A DNA stretch of 64,000 nt from Colletotrichum lupini (lineage: Eukaryota; Ascomycota; Sordariomycetes; Glomerellales; Glomerellaceae), in assembly GCF_023278565.1 (NCBI RefSeq), contig NC_064680.1:1612001-1676000 (forward strand), written 5' to 3'. Position 1 is the stretch's first letter. Every line of letters begins with the position of its first letter. Both the position numbers and the translations under genes were made by a program. The notes under the pieces were generated by a model that did no database searches, was not told the DNA's origin, and saw nothing but the letters and a program-made list of their open reading frames with translations. This document shows, one piece after another, positions 35,701-48,800 of this stretch.

Positions 35701-38572
35701 TTCTCAAATTACCGTCCAGAACCTGACTGGCTGGCGGGCAGTGTCTGCGAGACCGGACTGTCGAGTTCCCCTCGCTCCTCAAACGACGGATCGCGTGTTT
35801 GCGCATCGCATGTCATTTGGCAGTGCTCGCCTCCCCACACATCCATCTTAATGTCGTCGTCGCCATCGCCTTCGCATTTTACTGAATCTCCAATATTTAT
35901 GCGCACCAAGCGGTTGGATCTGATGGCGCATGGCTCAAGGGCGAGTCGAGGTTCATTCATCCACGAGGTTACCCGAATATCACGCAGCATCCCTTGCCTT
36001 AACGAAGTTACCTTCATCTTAATACTTGACTGGCTCACTCGGCGGCTATCCTCAGCCATCGTCAATGCAAGGTACGCACGTATTCGAATCTACCTTATTC
36101 CACCAAGCTTCTGGGTCTTCACGCTTCACTCTCCAGCTTACTCACCCTTGTCATCAATTCACTCCATCTTGATTCGCCTGTCTCATTGTAATCAATCATC
36201 GCAGATCTTCTATCTACTTGTATACAGGCGTTCCATCCTCGTGGAGAGAATTCCATTTCGCAGGCCCCAAACGAAGTAGGCTCCATTCCACTTCAGACTA
36301 TTCACTTGTCTTTGCCATTGGAGATCTCCTCTATACGCATATTCACTTTGGAGCTTAACCTTACACCTACCCGCGGCAGATCGGTGTTGTATGCGAACCA
36401 AAGCATTCTGATATTTCGCTGATTGGTTGCGATGCACCACACTGGACAAAGCCCAGCCGTTTGCTCAGCTTATCAAGCCCAATACAGAGCTGACTGAGCC
36501 GATTTGCAATGACCAAGTTCTTTGAGTAAGGGCAGTACCGATTTTCAAGGCGAATACCGTTTGCTATGTCCTTATGAAGGCGCCAATGGTTTGTCTGCTC
36601 AAAACCAACTTGCAAAGACGACCAAGGTCGCGTCCACCATCTAGCCAGCATTAACATCGGAGATGAGGCGCACGGCGTTTGACCGGGGTCTGCCTGCGTC
36701 AGCCCAAATACAACCTGTCCGTCATGAGCAGGCTGAACTTCTGAATCTCTACTTGTTAGCCAGCTCAAAATGCCCCGGCTCGATTTGCCAATTTAGTGGA
36801 TTCAGGGCTGGCCGCAAGTCATGTCACTTGGCACCTTTAAGATTTGCGTCCCCAAGAGCACTTTCGCATCCTGAAAAAATGCACGTGCTGATGAGGAGGG
36901 GCTTGTCAAATGTCGGCCAACTTCTGTCTTTCGAGAAGTTTGACTGCCCAAAGACCCTCTCGGTCAGGTCTTTCCGAATGGTCACCCCATGATCATACAT
37001 CAGTCAATTAAGCCAAATTGTCATTCGTCTCCCCCGGTTCTGGAGCAAGCGAGCTGCCCCATCAAGAAGATCAGCCCGGGACAGCCCAGCCAGACTCGGC
37101 ACTTGGGCCATTAATACCACGGTGGACATGTTGTCCAGTGACATCATATTGGGGTTTTCGCGGACTATCGTCCGCTATTTCAGTCAAATACCAGGCGAAC
37201 GTAGCCTCCCTTCTATACCGAATACAATCACCAAAACTGTCGTCAAACCAAATTCATCGACAGCGAAGGATAAGACCCTTTGGGCAGTGAACAACGAAGA
37301 CGATGATGAGGGACCACATGATGGACGACCACCAGCGACGACTCCACGAACAAACAGTAGACGAGCCCACTCATCAAAGGCTCGGGAAATTCGCGAAAAA
37401 GGCGCGACGCGTCTTATTTAATCTCACAGAACTCCGTCCCATCTTCAAGTAACCCATTACCCAACTTCAACTTGGGCCATGCGGCCCAATCCATGATCTC
37501 CCCCCAAAGGCCAACAGGGACGACCCTGGCTGGTTCGAGCAAACACGTTGACGAACCACCCGTATCCGGACATCGGATTCCTGCCCAGGGATCTTTCGTG
37601 TGCCGACCCAAATGTGTGTTCCGCAGGGACGCACCAGCGTACGTATCCGTAGGGTCCGTAGGTAATCACTCGGCAGAAGGGGGAAACGGGAAGTAACCCA
37701 CATGCGAGAGAGAAAGAGAGAGAAAAGTCCACGCGTTCGACTATGCGAAAGTAGTGTTGGTCGGTATGCGGAATTGCGTCCAAACGGGGTTCCCGACGAT
37801 CTCGAACCAACCAGCCGGTGACCTGGACCAAGTTTTTGGTAACCACTTTGTTGTTGTTGTTGGAATTTTCCTGTTTGCCTCTCGCCTCGCCTTGCCCATA
37901 GCCAGCCCTGTTCTCGTCCCAGTGCTTTCAGTCTGAGCTCACCGAGTATTCTAGAAGATTTCCAAAGAAAACCCCGGCGGTGTGGATCGAGGGACAAACC
38001 CGTCAATGCAACGGATCCGCATGCCTGGTCAACTCATTCGAGAGCAATACCAAAGTCACGCCCAACCGAGGGTCTTGCAGAAAAGAAAAGAAAAAAAAAG
38101 CTTTGTCCAGACTGCAGCTGCCAAGCTGCGAGAACTTTGAAGCTTTGTCCACGCCGCGGTGATGGCTTTCTCTTTTCTTGCTAGCAGTGAGATTTTTGCT
38201 GTCGTACCACCGGAATGCAGCATGATTTGTCCAATTCATCAGCCTCGGGGGAGAGGCCCATTAGGGAAATTCTTTGATGTCAGATTGTAATCACTCAGCT
38301 GACTGTCTGCGGTTTTCCGGTGGCTCCGTCTTCATAGCCCGTATCCTCCGGGTTTGTCGGGCTTCAAGTCTCTTGTCAGCAGCGACCGCCTGTCTCCATG
38401 GAAGTTTATCGGATGCCTCGCAGCTTGGCCATTCTCGAACAACCTGCCGGATCCGAACAGGCGTTGATGTAGTGCCTCGATGAGACATCGTCTAGCTGGC
38501 TTTCTGAGCCAGTATCACATGGTGGGTGAGATGTTTGTAGTCGTGTAACTCAAAATTTTATTTCGACATCAT
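32788..38572. other. 5.8-kb region with no supported gene
   Basis: Between the kinase leader and the GWT1 stop codon. I see pyrimidine-rich leader-like sequence, several GGTACCT/ACCTAAGGTA motifs (32.9-33.1 kb) and TACTCCGTA motifs (32.64, 33.63 and 34.02 kb). There are scattered frames up to about 180 codons, none with motifs or convincing splice partners. The right end should contain the GWT1 3' UTR. Confidence 0.45.
32851..32874. repeat. CTGCGA hexamer repeat
   Basis: Four tandem copies of CTGCGA. Confidence 0.85.
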
Positions 38573-40234
38573 CTATAGTTTGATGGAGATATTGAATTCG
38601 TCCAGTCCGAGAGCAATAGCCGTGATTGCTCCACTGTACGCAACCAAGATGCCCATCGTTGCCATGGGTCCAACATTCAGTGTCGGCACCGTCATGTTGA
38701 CCAGTCCCGTCAAGACGTTTGCGATGAGGAACAAGAATAGGCCGTTGCGATTGTAGGCGCGGAATACCCTACTGGTCGCTGTATGGTACGCCTCCTTCTC
38801 GGTCTTCGCGTCAGTCGCATTGTAGAAGGACGGGAAGCAGAAAGTGTCCACTAGGGCATAGGCTAGAAGTTGTGTCGAGTTGAACGCCGCTGTCCATAGG
38901 ACATAGGGCAGGTTCGCGAGGCGACGTGAAACGTTCAGACCGTCGCCGTAGCTGTTACTGGTGGTCAAAAAGTAAAGCCCTGTCCACACAGCAGACCAAA
39001 TGGCCATCATCATGAGAAGAGTCTTGCGCTGAGTAGCGGGGGTGGAATCGCTTTTGGTGTTGAGACTCCGAGGCAAGACGTACATTCCCGTATCTTGTCC
39101 CGCAAGGAAGATAGCCAGGTAGCCGAAGAAGCTGAAGATACCCTCTCGGTTCTTTGAGAATAGGTCGGTTCTCGGTGCGGTCAGGATGTAAGCCTTGAGG
39201 TCGGTGCTCTCCAGAGCCACCTGATACAGCACACTCAGGATGATTGCCAGAGCGGCGTAACTAGGCACAACCTTGAGCGCGGACTGGAAGAGGGCAACAA
39301 ACGGCGGCAGGAAACCCAGGGTGAAGAAGAAGTTCCAGTGAACGCCATACTCGGTGACATGTTCGGCGTAGTCGAGACCCTTGACGCTGAGCAAGCGGAT
39401 GACGCCCAGGACGAGTAGCGGTAAGGAGTGGCGCATCGACTGCAGCAGACGTGTCGTCAGGGGTATCGATCGAACTTCGGCGCGCTCTTTCAAGACGGGC
39501 CGAGCAGCGACAACACCGGCGCTGAAGACGAAGGACCCGACGCCCATGTCCATCAGTGATGTTCCCCATGTCTCGACCTTGGCGAAGCGGCGCGGAAAGA
39601 GGCGGAAGTCGACGGCGAGGATGGCGATGCAAGTGATGACCAGCATGCTACCCCGGTAGTGTGTCAGGAAAGGCTTCACGGGCAGTGCGGGGAGCGGCCC
39701 CGCGCCGGAGCCGGCCTTGGGCTTCGCATTGGGTGGTATGGCGGGCTTCTTGCGACTGGCGCCGAAGTTGGGAGGCAGAGTGTAGATGAGTACGGCGGGA
39801 CCGAGGAGGAGGGCGCAAAGTAGCAAGGGGGAGGAGGCGTAGAGAGTCGTGGAGAGGAGGATGGCGGTGACGTTGAAGAGGAAATCGGCGGCAGCTCCCA
39901 ATAGCGTGTAGGGTTTGAAGAAGGATTGGCGTGATTGGAGTACAGACCACAGCAGGACGGCGACCTGGAAAGGAATGCGAATGTCAGCACTTTGCTTTGT
40001 CTCGATGCATGCGCTGCGCGGGGGCGCCTGGGACGTGAAGGGGGGCAGCAGCAGCAGCAGCAACAGGGGGATCAGGAGATCAGGAGGGCAGGTCAGAGTT
40101 TCTGTTCAAAGAAGATAGTTACGCACGGGAGCAACTGCAGTCACGTAGTTGACTTCGGAGGCGGAGCCACCAGAGAGATTGGAGACAAAGTCTTCCTTGA
40201 GCTTCTTGTAGCTCGCGGCCGTAGCGTCGGACAT
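38573..40234 (-). CDS. GWT1: GWT1, GPI-anchor inositol acyltransferase
   Basis: An ER membrane enzyme that acylates the inositol of GlcN-PI early in GPI-anchor synthesis, needed for cell-wall mannoproteins. Two exons on the minus strand (40127-40234 and 38573-39964) with a 162-bp GT-AG intron give 499 residues. The N-terminus [24 protein letters not shown] is followed by [14 protein letters not shown], matching the family start (xKxxKExFVxxLxGG). At least ten hydrophobic helices follow. Conserved segments are [92 protein letters not shown] and [22 protein letters not shown]. Length matches fungal Gwt1 (about 490-500). The gene is complete, with divergent spacing to the plus-strand BTB-like gene. 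Confidence 0.97.
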
Positions 40235-42510
40235 GTTTGCGATGGGTCGAAAGAGAGTTTGGTTTCTTTAGTGGGAAATGTTCAATGCATGTCCAAAGAG
40301 AAGGGAATGGTTTTGACGACAGCGAGCATTGCTTTTGCCCGGTTCAGCGAAAAGAACAAGCTGTTCGTTGTTGCTCTTTTGGCGATGTGGTTTTTACCGG
40401 TAATTGCAACGTCAACCTTTCCTCGACGTTCTTTCTCTGTTCTCTCCACCACTGGGAAAAAAGACGAGACGAACTCTGGCCAGAAGCAGCAGCGGGAGCT
40501 TGGTGTAGGTGGTCCAAGCTCCTTCCATTGTCTACCTCAAGTGTCCCAGACGAGATACGTACCTGTATTGCCTGACTGATTATGTAAGAATGGCGAAGAG
40601 ACGGGCAGAGCCAATGAACAGCTCCTTCCGTAGCACCGTGTGGGTCCTGGTCCGATGGCTTCGGAGGCACGGAGAGGAAGGAAGGGGCTTACGGCATACC
40701 TGACGCAGAAATCCCCCTGTTGTCTCCGTGCCTTCCGCTGTCAAAGGAAAGTTCGGGGGGACGGGGCAAGCTTTGGAGAGGCACAGCTCAACCGAAGGCA
40801 GACACGTCACAAACATGGGCATTCCAGGAGCTTCCTCCGAGGCATCTTTCTTAGCTTTCCTTTCATGATTCCTATCGTCGTTGTCGTTTTTGTTGTTGTT
40901 GTTGTTGCTGATCATCCTGTTGTTGTCTCATCCCTCCATGTCTCCCACGCACACGACGCATTCCACGCATCCATCCATCCATCCCATCCATCCGCGCAAA
41001 TCAACCAACCAAACACCCGAATCTCTTGTCTTTGCCAGACTGACACCTCTTCATCCGTTTGTCAGCTCCATTCTTCGCCTCCCCCCTCCACCTTTCCAGT
41101 CTTTCCAACCCATCACAAATCGAGATCTGAGATCCCAATTGCTGGCTGTCATCGTCTTGTTCCACCGTTTCCCACTTTTCGCCATCACGGCCGCAACCAT
41201 CTCCCGCTGTGCCAAACTTCCAAGACATATCGACGCCGTTGATGTTCCAACTCCACACTTTTGCAGTTTCGCCCCCGGCCTCACTGCGGCATTCATCCCA
41301 AGCCCAGCTCTACATGGAAAAGATGGGTACCCTTTGGTCTAAAGACAGTACTATAGCCTCACAACTTACACATCCGTGTCGGTAGTCTTGAAACTTATTT
41401 ACAGCATTTACAGCTACATGGACAGAGGCAGCTACGCCAAGTTCGACCGGTGCGAGTGCGAGTGGAAGTGGAAACGCAAGTGCAAGTCTCAACCCAGTCA
41501 CCGCACCCCCCTCCAGCTTTCAAGTGTTGGTTGGTTGCAGTCTTCTTGCTGCTGCTCTGGCTGCCACCAAGTATCAACCCCCGGACCGAAAGTCCTGGAT
41601 CTGGCTGTCTACCAAGAGAGAATGAGAGGCGGGCAGAGCAATAGGAACTGCTTCTATGCGTCGAAGCCAACAACCTACGCAGTACACCCCCAGGCCTCAA
41701 GGTGGCAGGGAAGGAAGATGCATAGTGGGCCAATAGTATCGCCAGAAACATGACGAATCAAGGCCCAGACAAGCCACATTCCTTTGTTCTCCTCTGTGTC
41801 CATCTGCAGACGTTCAACTTCAAGCCTGCCATGTCCCATGGGTTTGCTTCCGACAACCCAACCCACACGCCTGCTAGCTCATCTCCTTTGTTCTCATATG
41901 CAATGAGTGACATGGGCATGGCTGTTGGCCGCAACCGCTCATTGTCACTCCATGCTTTACGACCGCATTCCTCATTACACTCCCACCTAGGCTTGCCGGG
42001 CCCAAAGCAAAGATTGCAGCCGCCTTCTTTGCACACCCTTTCTCTGTCAGTGTCAGTCTGTCAGTCTGTTCTTCTTTGCACCTTGCCTGTCTTTCTTGTC
42101 TTCTTTGAGAGAGACAGAGACCTACCGTACCTACCAGTCCTTTCATTTTCTGATCCCGGCAGTTGCTGCAAGTGCCCTTTTTCTTTTCTGGCTCCTAAAG
42201 AAACTGGTGGGCGAGAAGTTCAAGACTTACAGACTGAGGTGGCTCACAAGGTCTTCCGCAAAGATATTAATTAACCCTCTTCGTCCCTCCATCCACCACA
42301 GACATAAGAGAAGCTCTTCTCCCTTGATCAAATCCCTACAGGGCTGCATACTCTTGACTCTCATCACCGCCATCCCATCATCTTGGTTGCACATCCCGAT
42401 CTTTGGGCCCATTCATTGTTACTCGAAACCCTGACTTGAACACTTCCTTCTTCAGTCACCACTTGATATATCTTACAAGGCATTCACCTCTATCACTCTC
42501 ATACATCGCC
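40235..42510. promoter_or_regulatory. Divergent upstream region of GWT1 and the BTB-like gene
   Basis: 2.3 kb between divergent start codons. The last 500 nt before the plus-strand start (42.0-42.51 kb) are pyrimidine-rich and contain no ATG on the plus strand, consistent with a leader of that length. A TGTT/TTG trinucleotide run lies at about 40.89 kb and CATC tetramers at about 40.97 kb. No open frame in it is convincing. Confidence 0.5.
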
Positions 42511-43899
42511 ATGGCTACCCCAATCGAGAGCCACCCTCGGGCAAGCCTTCACCCACTATGGACACCTTCATATAACCAAGGAGGATTCCCTCGTTCCTCG
42601 ACTTCAAGCAGACCTACTGCTCCTAGCTCGTATTACAGCCCATCCGATCGTTCACCCAAAAGCCTGCCCACTCCGGTATTTCCTTCCAACGATGGCTCAA
42701 TGAGACAGCATGAGCGCGCCATGGTCGACCGCCTCGGCTCCAGACTCCGACAAGCTCCAGGCTCCGGTGACCTTAGCCCGCCCAAGTCAGCAAACCGGCC
42801 GAGTCCGCTTTCTCCTCTCGCAGAGCACTCAGCAAGTGACGGTAGACGTTATTCGGCTGCGCCTATAAGCCCTCGCCGGCCAGGTCCGCCGCCATCAGCA
42901 ACTCCGGTCTCACCACCTATGGCTAGCAGTGTTCGAAGGCAGACTCTCGCAGCGGAAACTCGATCGATGCTTCTCGCCGGTCTGGGCGAAGAGGCACAAC
43001 GACGACAGTCTGTAGCAGGACCCGGATACGTCGCCAGGTCCAGGGAGGCTGAGAAGCGCGTTCAACTTGAGCAGCTACGAGCATGGGGTCATGTGTATCT
43101 TGGTGATGCCAAAACCTCCGACGTCTTCGTTCAAGCCATGTCTCTTAATCGTCGAAGCTCCAATGCGAGCACCAACTCGGATCAATCTGCTGGAGGTTCT
43201 TCGCCCCCACGAATGCCGTCCACGCCGACTCTCCCACCTCACCAGCGTCAAATGAAGTTTGGAGTTCGTCCTCGAGCTCTGGATCGCAAACCGATGCTCA
43301 TCACTCACACTTTCGACATTGAGCAGTTACGCTCCACCATCGCGGACCCGTTGCCAAGTCCTGTTTCCGCGGATCAAAGACGGCGGCCATCTCTGCATAC
43401 TCAGGCCACTTCACCGCTGCCAAAGGTCTCATCTCCTCGACCGAGCGCGGCACGAAGACGGTCGAGCAGTGCAATCCACAGCACGCTCCCTTACAGCCGC
43501 GGGCTAAAATCTGGAGATCCCCGCGCGGCTTCATCGCGTGGCGCCGACACTATACCAATCCGTAAGTCATGTCTTGCCTAAGTTTATCCCCTCTGACGTT
43601 TGCGGACTTGAACCTTTTCGGCAATAGCCTCCAAGGCCGGCTCACTCCTACCCGAATACAAGGCAGGGAAATCAAGGCTAACACCCAACCCACCCACAGA
43701 TCTCCAATACGCCAGGTCCTCACTCCCGGTGTTGGCGGCTATCATCGTCTCTGGTACAGTCCAGGCTGGTGACGTTGTCGAGTTGCCATTACCGTATCCC
43801 GAAGTGTGGTCCCAAACAGTCACCTATGTCTACACGGGACAAGGGGACTTGACGGATGCAGTCAAAGAGAACATCCTCTACCTTGCAGGAAAGGTTTAA
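42511..43899 (+). CDS. Disordered protein with C-terminal BTB/POZ-like segment
   Basis: Two exons (42511-43561 and 43628-43899) joined by a 66-bp GT-AG intron encode 440 residues. The first 340 residues are Ser/Pro/Arg-rich and disordered-looking, with many SP motifs that are candidate proline-directed phosphorylation sites. A central helix-rich piece lies around 150-190 (RQTLAAETRSMLLAGLGEEAQRR ... SREAEKRVQLEQLRAWGHVYLG). The last 60 residues (LPVLAAIIVSGTVQAGDVVELPLPYPEVW, YVYTGQGDLTDAVKENILYLAGKV) look like the C-terminal part of a BTB/POZ fold ('Y-x-Y-T-G' and following helices). Family identity is tentative. The start at the GCC-ATG-G context was preferred over a TTG-initiated frame that is open 108 nt further upstream. 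Confidence 0.85.
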
Positions 43900-44548
43900 C
43901 GCCCACGTCTTGGCCTCGTGCTTGTTTAACGACTTATGACTCTTATTTCTTTCTTCTCTCCCACTTGGACGCCTTTTGTCGACGAATGCGGCACTCTGTA
44001 TGCCTTGCTCATTCCATGATCACATGCTTTATTGGGGGGGTTAGCGATCGCTGCGGGCCGTTTGCCTTGTTGTTCTTCTGTTCTTCAACACTCCTTTGTC
44101 CTCTGCTCTCGGAGGACATCTTGTTCGCTATACAACTTTAGCTCTTTGCCCTCGTCATGACTTATGTAGTTTAATGATTTCCCTTTACAATACAGAGAGA
44201 ACAGATTTATTGTCCATGATTATTAATGACATATTACAATTCGTGTTTTCCAACCTAAGTGATTACGAAGATCCTATCTGCGCGCTGCATACCTCGTGAG
44301 CCGCGCGCCTCGAAAGAAACTGATTGCATTCCTGACAAAAAAAAAAAACTCAATCTCCCCAGGCCACGAGTTTGACAGAACAGCCACAACTTTGTCAACG
44401 ACCGCCCTATCCGCTCTTCATTCCGCGTCCCGCCGAGACGGGCACAAGGGAAGAGTTACCTTGTTTAGGGCAAAGCATCTTTACGCAAACGTGGGGTTGG
44501 GGTCCGGTGTGGAACCCACCTCAACATACGATGGAGAACGCCCACGAA

Positions 44549-44565
44549 GGGGGGGGGGGGGGGGG
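44549..44565. repeat. 17-base poly-G run
   Basis: An uninterrupted homopolymer of 17 G, in gene-poor DNA. Confidence 0.95.
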
Positions 44566-45789
44566 CAGCACGGAAGGAACTTGTCGAAAATCTTCCCGCA
44601 TCTCCGTCTCTTTGACGGCTATACGCATGACGCTCCTGGACATCGCTGCGAAAGGGATTTTATGGTGGAGATCAACCCTTGTCAGCTGGAGTCTGCTTCG
44701 TGAGGGTGGTGGGGGTTGCCGAGACCGACGTTGACAACGAGTTTGGTACCGGCCGAGAAGGACGACGTTTTCATGTCTTCGCCGCCCCATCCTCCACCTC
44801 GTGTTTGTTAGTATTGCAATAACCCTGTCGGTATTTTTTTTTTGTTCTCGTTAGTTGTCTCCGATCTTTTTTTGATCACTCTGAAGAAAATCTCAGTCTT
44901 TGATATTTCCTAGGGTTTCTTGTTTTGTTTCTACATACACTCCCCCTCCCCCTTCCACCCGTGGGTACGCGCATACCCCTCCAAACCAAGCGCTGAGGCC
45001 GGCTGCTCTTGCCAAAGTTTTCCTTGGAGCGTGGTGTTGATCTTGGACTCAGATCGCGCGGCGTAATCTCGTTCTCTCTTTTCGGGACCTTGGCAAGCTT
45101 GGTTCATCAAAATGTCCGGTTAGTTGTTGTCTATCCTGTCCACTACCGGTACAATCGTCGCCTTTGACGGGATGGGAAAAAGCTGTCAGACGGAGAATCC
45201 TCGGGTTCAGCGACAGAGTGGCATCAACATGCCTCAACTTTCTTGACCTTGCGGGCTTTCAGCCCGGGTGGTGCCCGGCAGGCAAAGCTTTGGGATAAAC
45301 TACGGTAGCATGGCCACGAAATGGGAGGCTACGGCAGTTGTCGCTTCCGAATTCCCCTCCAAGCCTTACGCCTCAAGCCTCAAAACTCAAGCGGCAAGCC
45401 CTCTCCTCTCCCATGGGTCCCCAGATATCCTGTGTGCAGAAGTATGATGATAGGACAAAGGCGGCAAGGCGTTTTTCACTCCTCAGAAAAAAAGGAAAAA
45501 AAAAGTCTTTCCACCACACGGAGAAATACCGAAGCAGAAGGATAGCAGCCACCCTTCTTTTTTTGTGCGCTTATAACTACTCTCCATCACTGGCTTCTCA
45601 TCACCCGAGAACTCCCCCACTCGGGCCTTGTGTAACCGTCCGACTTCTCGGCAAGTGTGCGTGTGTATGTGGGTGCGTGGATGTGCGCGTATCTCACTAT
45701 TCGGGCCTTTCGATGACGTGGTGTGCTGAAGGCATCCAGTCTGTTTTCAGCATATCAGACAATGTTTTCGTTCTCCATCCTCTTCTCCT

Positions 45790-45802
45790 CCCCCCCCCCC
45801 CC
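45790..45802. repeat. 13-base poly-C run
   Basis: An uninterrupted homopolymer of 13 C in CT-rich sequence. Confidence 0.95.
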
Positions 45803-48800
45803 AAATCCTTGTTTTCTTTTCCTTGGATCCTCCTCGGGGTCCTTTTGTTTCTCTGTCTTGTCTCTGGCTGTCTGGGCCACCTCGTGGTTGCAAAACTTTA
45901 CCAAAGTGGCAAGAACAGTTGTACTCACGTGTCCGATGAGCCACCACTGACGATGTCCGGATATGGTAAGTTTTTTTCTTTCGGAGGAATGGCGGGGCAA
46001 GAAAGGTTTCGGAAGTTCCGCTGGTGGGTTCCGGGCCGCGTTTTCGGTTACTCGGTACCAGTGCCGTTGCGGGGTCGATGTGAACGGCAGAAAGGGATGG
46101 GGCGGACAGCGGGGACGGACAGATGGGGGCCGGTTCCGGGTTTGGCCACTCCCACCTCCGTGCCCGGAACCGGTTCAGAGACCCTCTTCCGCCGGCTTGA
46201 ATGAAAAATGAGGACTTTCGACTTGGTGCGCAACGGGTACTTCTCTCAAGTTGAAGGTCCAAGAATGAGAACTTCAGCAGAGCTTTTATGCTTATTGTAA
46301 TGTCACAATTTAGTCGTCTACTCCTTGCCCATTACAATTGAAACTGTTAGTCATACAAACATTGGCACAGCAGGAGCCTCTTCCTGTTTATTGTGCTTTG
46401 AACACCGTTCATGTATCGTTCAGCCCGGAAGCAACTCCCCAAGAGCTTTTGTAGAGCATGATGCTTTCATTTGTCATCTTGTGGACAACGGGGAAGCTAG
46501 TCGTGGGAACGGTAGTAGATATACACCCAAGACTTACGAATTGTAGGCTACCACGATCGAGCAAGATCAATAGTCCGATTAATGTGTCGAATGACCCTCG
46601 ATCAAAATTGCTTGCTGATTTGACTGTAAGATAGATGAGCTCTTGGCCTCATCTCACCCGCATACGACGGGCAAGACCATGTAATCTCTTGTGTGCTGTT
46701 CGAGAAGCATTACGAGTTTCACTACAACCGCTTGGAAATGGCGTCGCACAGACAATCGAATGATGGAAGAGAAAACCATTTCGCAGACGCAGGAGAAGGA
46801 GCAAATCGATTTCCAATAGTAGGAATCAGCGCCATCTTCCTAAAATAGACGACCGAGTTTGATATCATCGTAAGGAAAGTTCCGCCTATTTAACTTGATT
46901 CGCAAAAGAAAATGCCGGACTAGCTTGATATATGGGACCGCCGTTCTGACCTTGAGAATATGAAGAACACACGATCCTCACAGTTATTCTCAGACGCTGT
47001 TCTCAAGGTATTTCACTGCCGAGCTCCCCTTTCTGTGGCATCAAAGTAGATCATGCCTTGCAGTAATTAATCACATCAACCCTACTTTAGAGACCAGTTT
47101 CAGTAGGTTTAGCCTCGGTAATGTGAATTAGTCAGTTCATCCACGTAGCTTCACTGGGTCTTAAAAATATTTCGCACTTTCTCATCTGACTCCTGACAAG
47201 GAGGGAATCAGGTTGATATCGCGAGAGAGAAGCCCCATGTGGCTGACAACGTCCCAGAGCCTAAAAGCGGGAAGTCTTTTGGTACACATGTCATGTAAGG
47301 GTAAGTCAATTGGGCAATACTTTGCAGAAAAGGAGCACAGTCAGAATCATGTCTAACAATCGGCGATAACCAGTGGTTAACCAAGAACTCAGACAAGACT
47401 CAACATAAGAGACGTCGGCGACAACGCCGTGGTATCTTGGATCGCCAGACCCGTGTTTCCAATCCAGTCAGAGGAAGAGGACACATGCTAAGTCCATGCC
47501 ATAGGCTAGTGGACGAACAAGTTGAGGCCGCTCGAAATAGACGGTTCGAGAGCCACATCTCTCTCTCTCTGACCACTCTCTGGCTTAAACCTCAGTTCTT
47601 CGCAGACCGAAAATTCAGGTTTCCCAAGGACTGTAAACAATTCAGTCCCTGAGAGTCTAAAACCTCATGGAAGCTGACAGTTCAGAATGCCCCTTTTCAG
47701 AAGAGGGTCAAATTCTCAGCTAGGACGACAAAACACTTATGCCATCTCACCGCCCCTCCTCATGCTCTCCGCGATATACGCACATATCTCGTGTAACAAT
47801 CTCAACACTTTTCAATCGGCACCATTTCAGCAGATATACAGCCCCCAACTTGTCCCCTCTTTCTCGTTTGGAAGGTTCTCTACCTACGCCCCTCTCTAAT
47901 AAGTCTCCTAAGAACCTCCTCCTTCTTGAGTCACCGACCCTGCGTGAATGGCCCGATACCAAACGAAACACAAGAACAACAACAGTTCGGATCTCATAAG
48001 TGCAGTACCGAAGACATCAACAACATTCAGCGTCCCACCAGCCATCCGCTGTAAGGCTCTTCCCGGGAAAGCACCTAAATATGCGGAATCGATGCCCTTC
48101 AGGATCCCGAGATATCAAGTACCACACACAGAAAACCAAACGCGCAAGGCACCTGCTTCCACTGACCCTACTACCTCAGTCAAAATCGCAAATTCATCCA
48201 GTAAGAAGGGGACTGTCCACCATCACCAGGAAATACCCGGGATCAAGCCCCAATGCCAGCCTCTATCGGCTGGTACTTGGCGTCTACGTACTCGTCTACC
48301 CGCCAACAACAGCACGGATGGCGATGAAGCTGCTGGTATATACGTTCCGGTCTCAAACATGAATTCGGGAGAGGGATCTCGGAACGCGGCGGCAGACCAT
48401 TCTCGACAACCGTTGTCGGGCAAAAAGGCTGCACGGAAGAAAGTTGACTTTGTGTGGATGAGACGAAAAGGGCCTGCCGTATTGTGTTTAGGTAGCAATC
48501 GCACTCCTACATACCTTACCTCCATGTATTCGTGTGACTGCATCAGTTGCCACGTACTTAAACTGGGAAACTGTGAACATCCCTGCAAGTGTCAGGACAT
48601 CTTCCCGACCACTTTAAACATCGCCAAAATGGATCACGTCTCCTGTATCAGAATGTTGATGAAATCCTACGAACTCTCCCGCTAGAAATAATCACCTTGA
48701 GGCTACTGAAGAAGACTATACCTTCTATATCTTTACAGCTTACAGGTTACTGACTTGAGATTCCTGATAACTAAGAAACCGGAACTCATGCCGAACACCA

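Noticed and set aside
45112..45972. Possible tiny first exons (ATGTCCG/GTTAGT near 45112, ATGTCCGGATATG/GTAAGT near 45954)
   Set aside because: Both look like start codon plus donor, but I found no downstream exon with recognisable protein sequence, so no gene is called.
45338..46204. 288-codon plus-strand frame in the gene-poor block
   Set aside because: Composition is irregular with Cys/Val and Ser/Pro stretches from CT-rich DNA. There are no motifs, and part of it is a poly-C run translated as proline.
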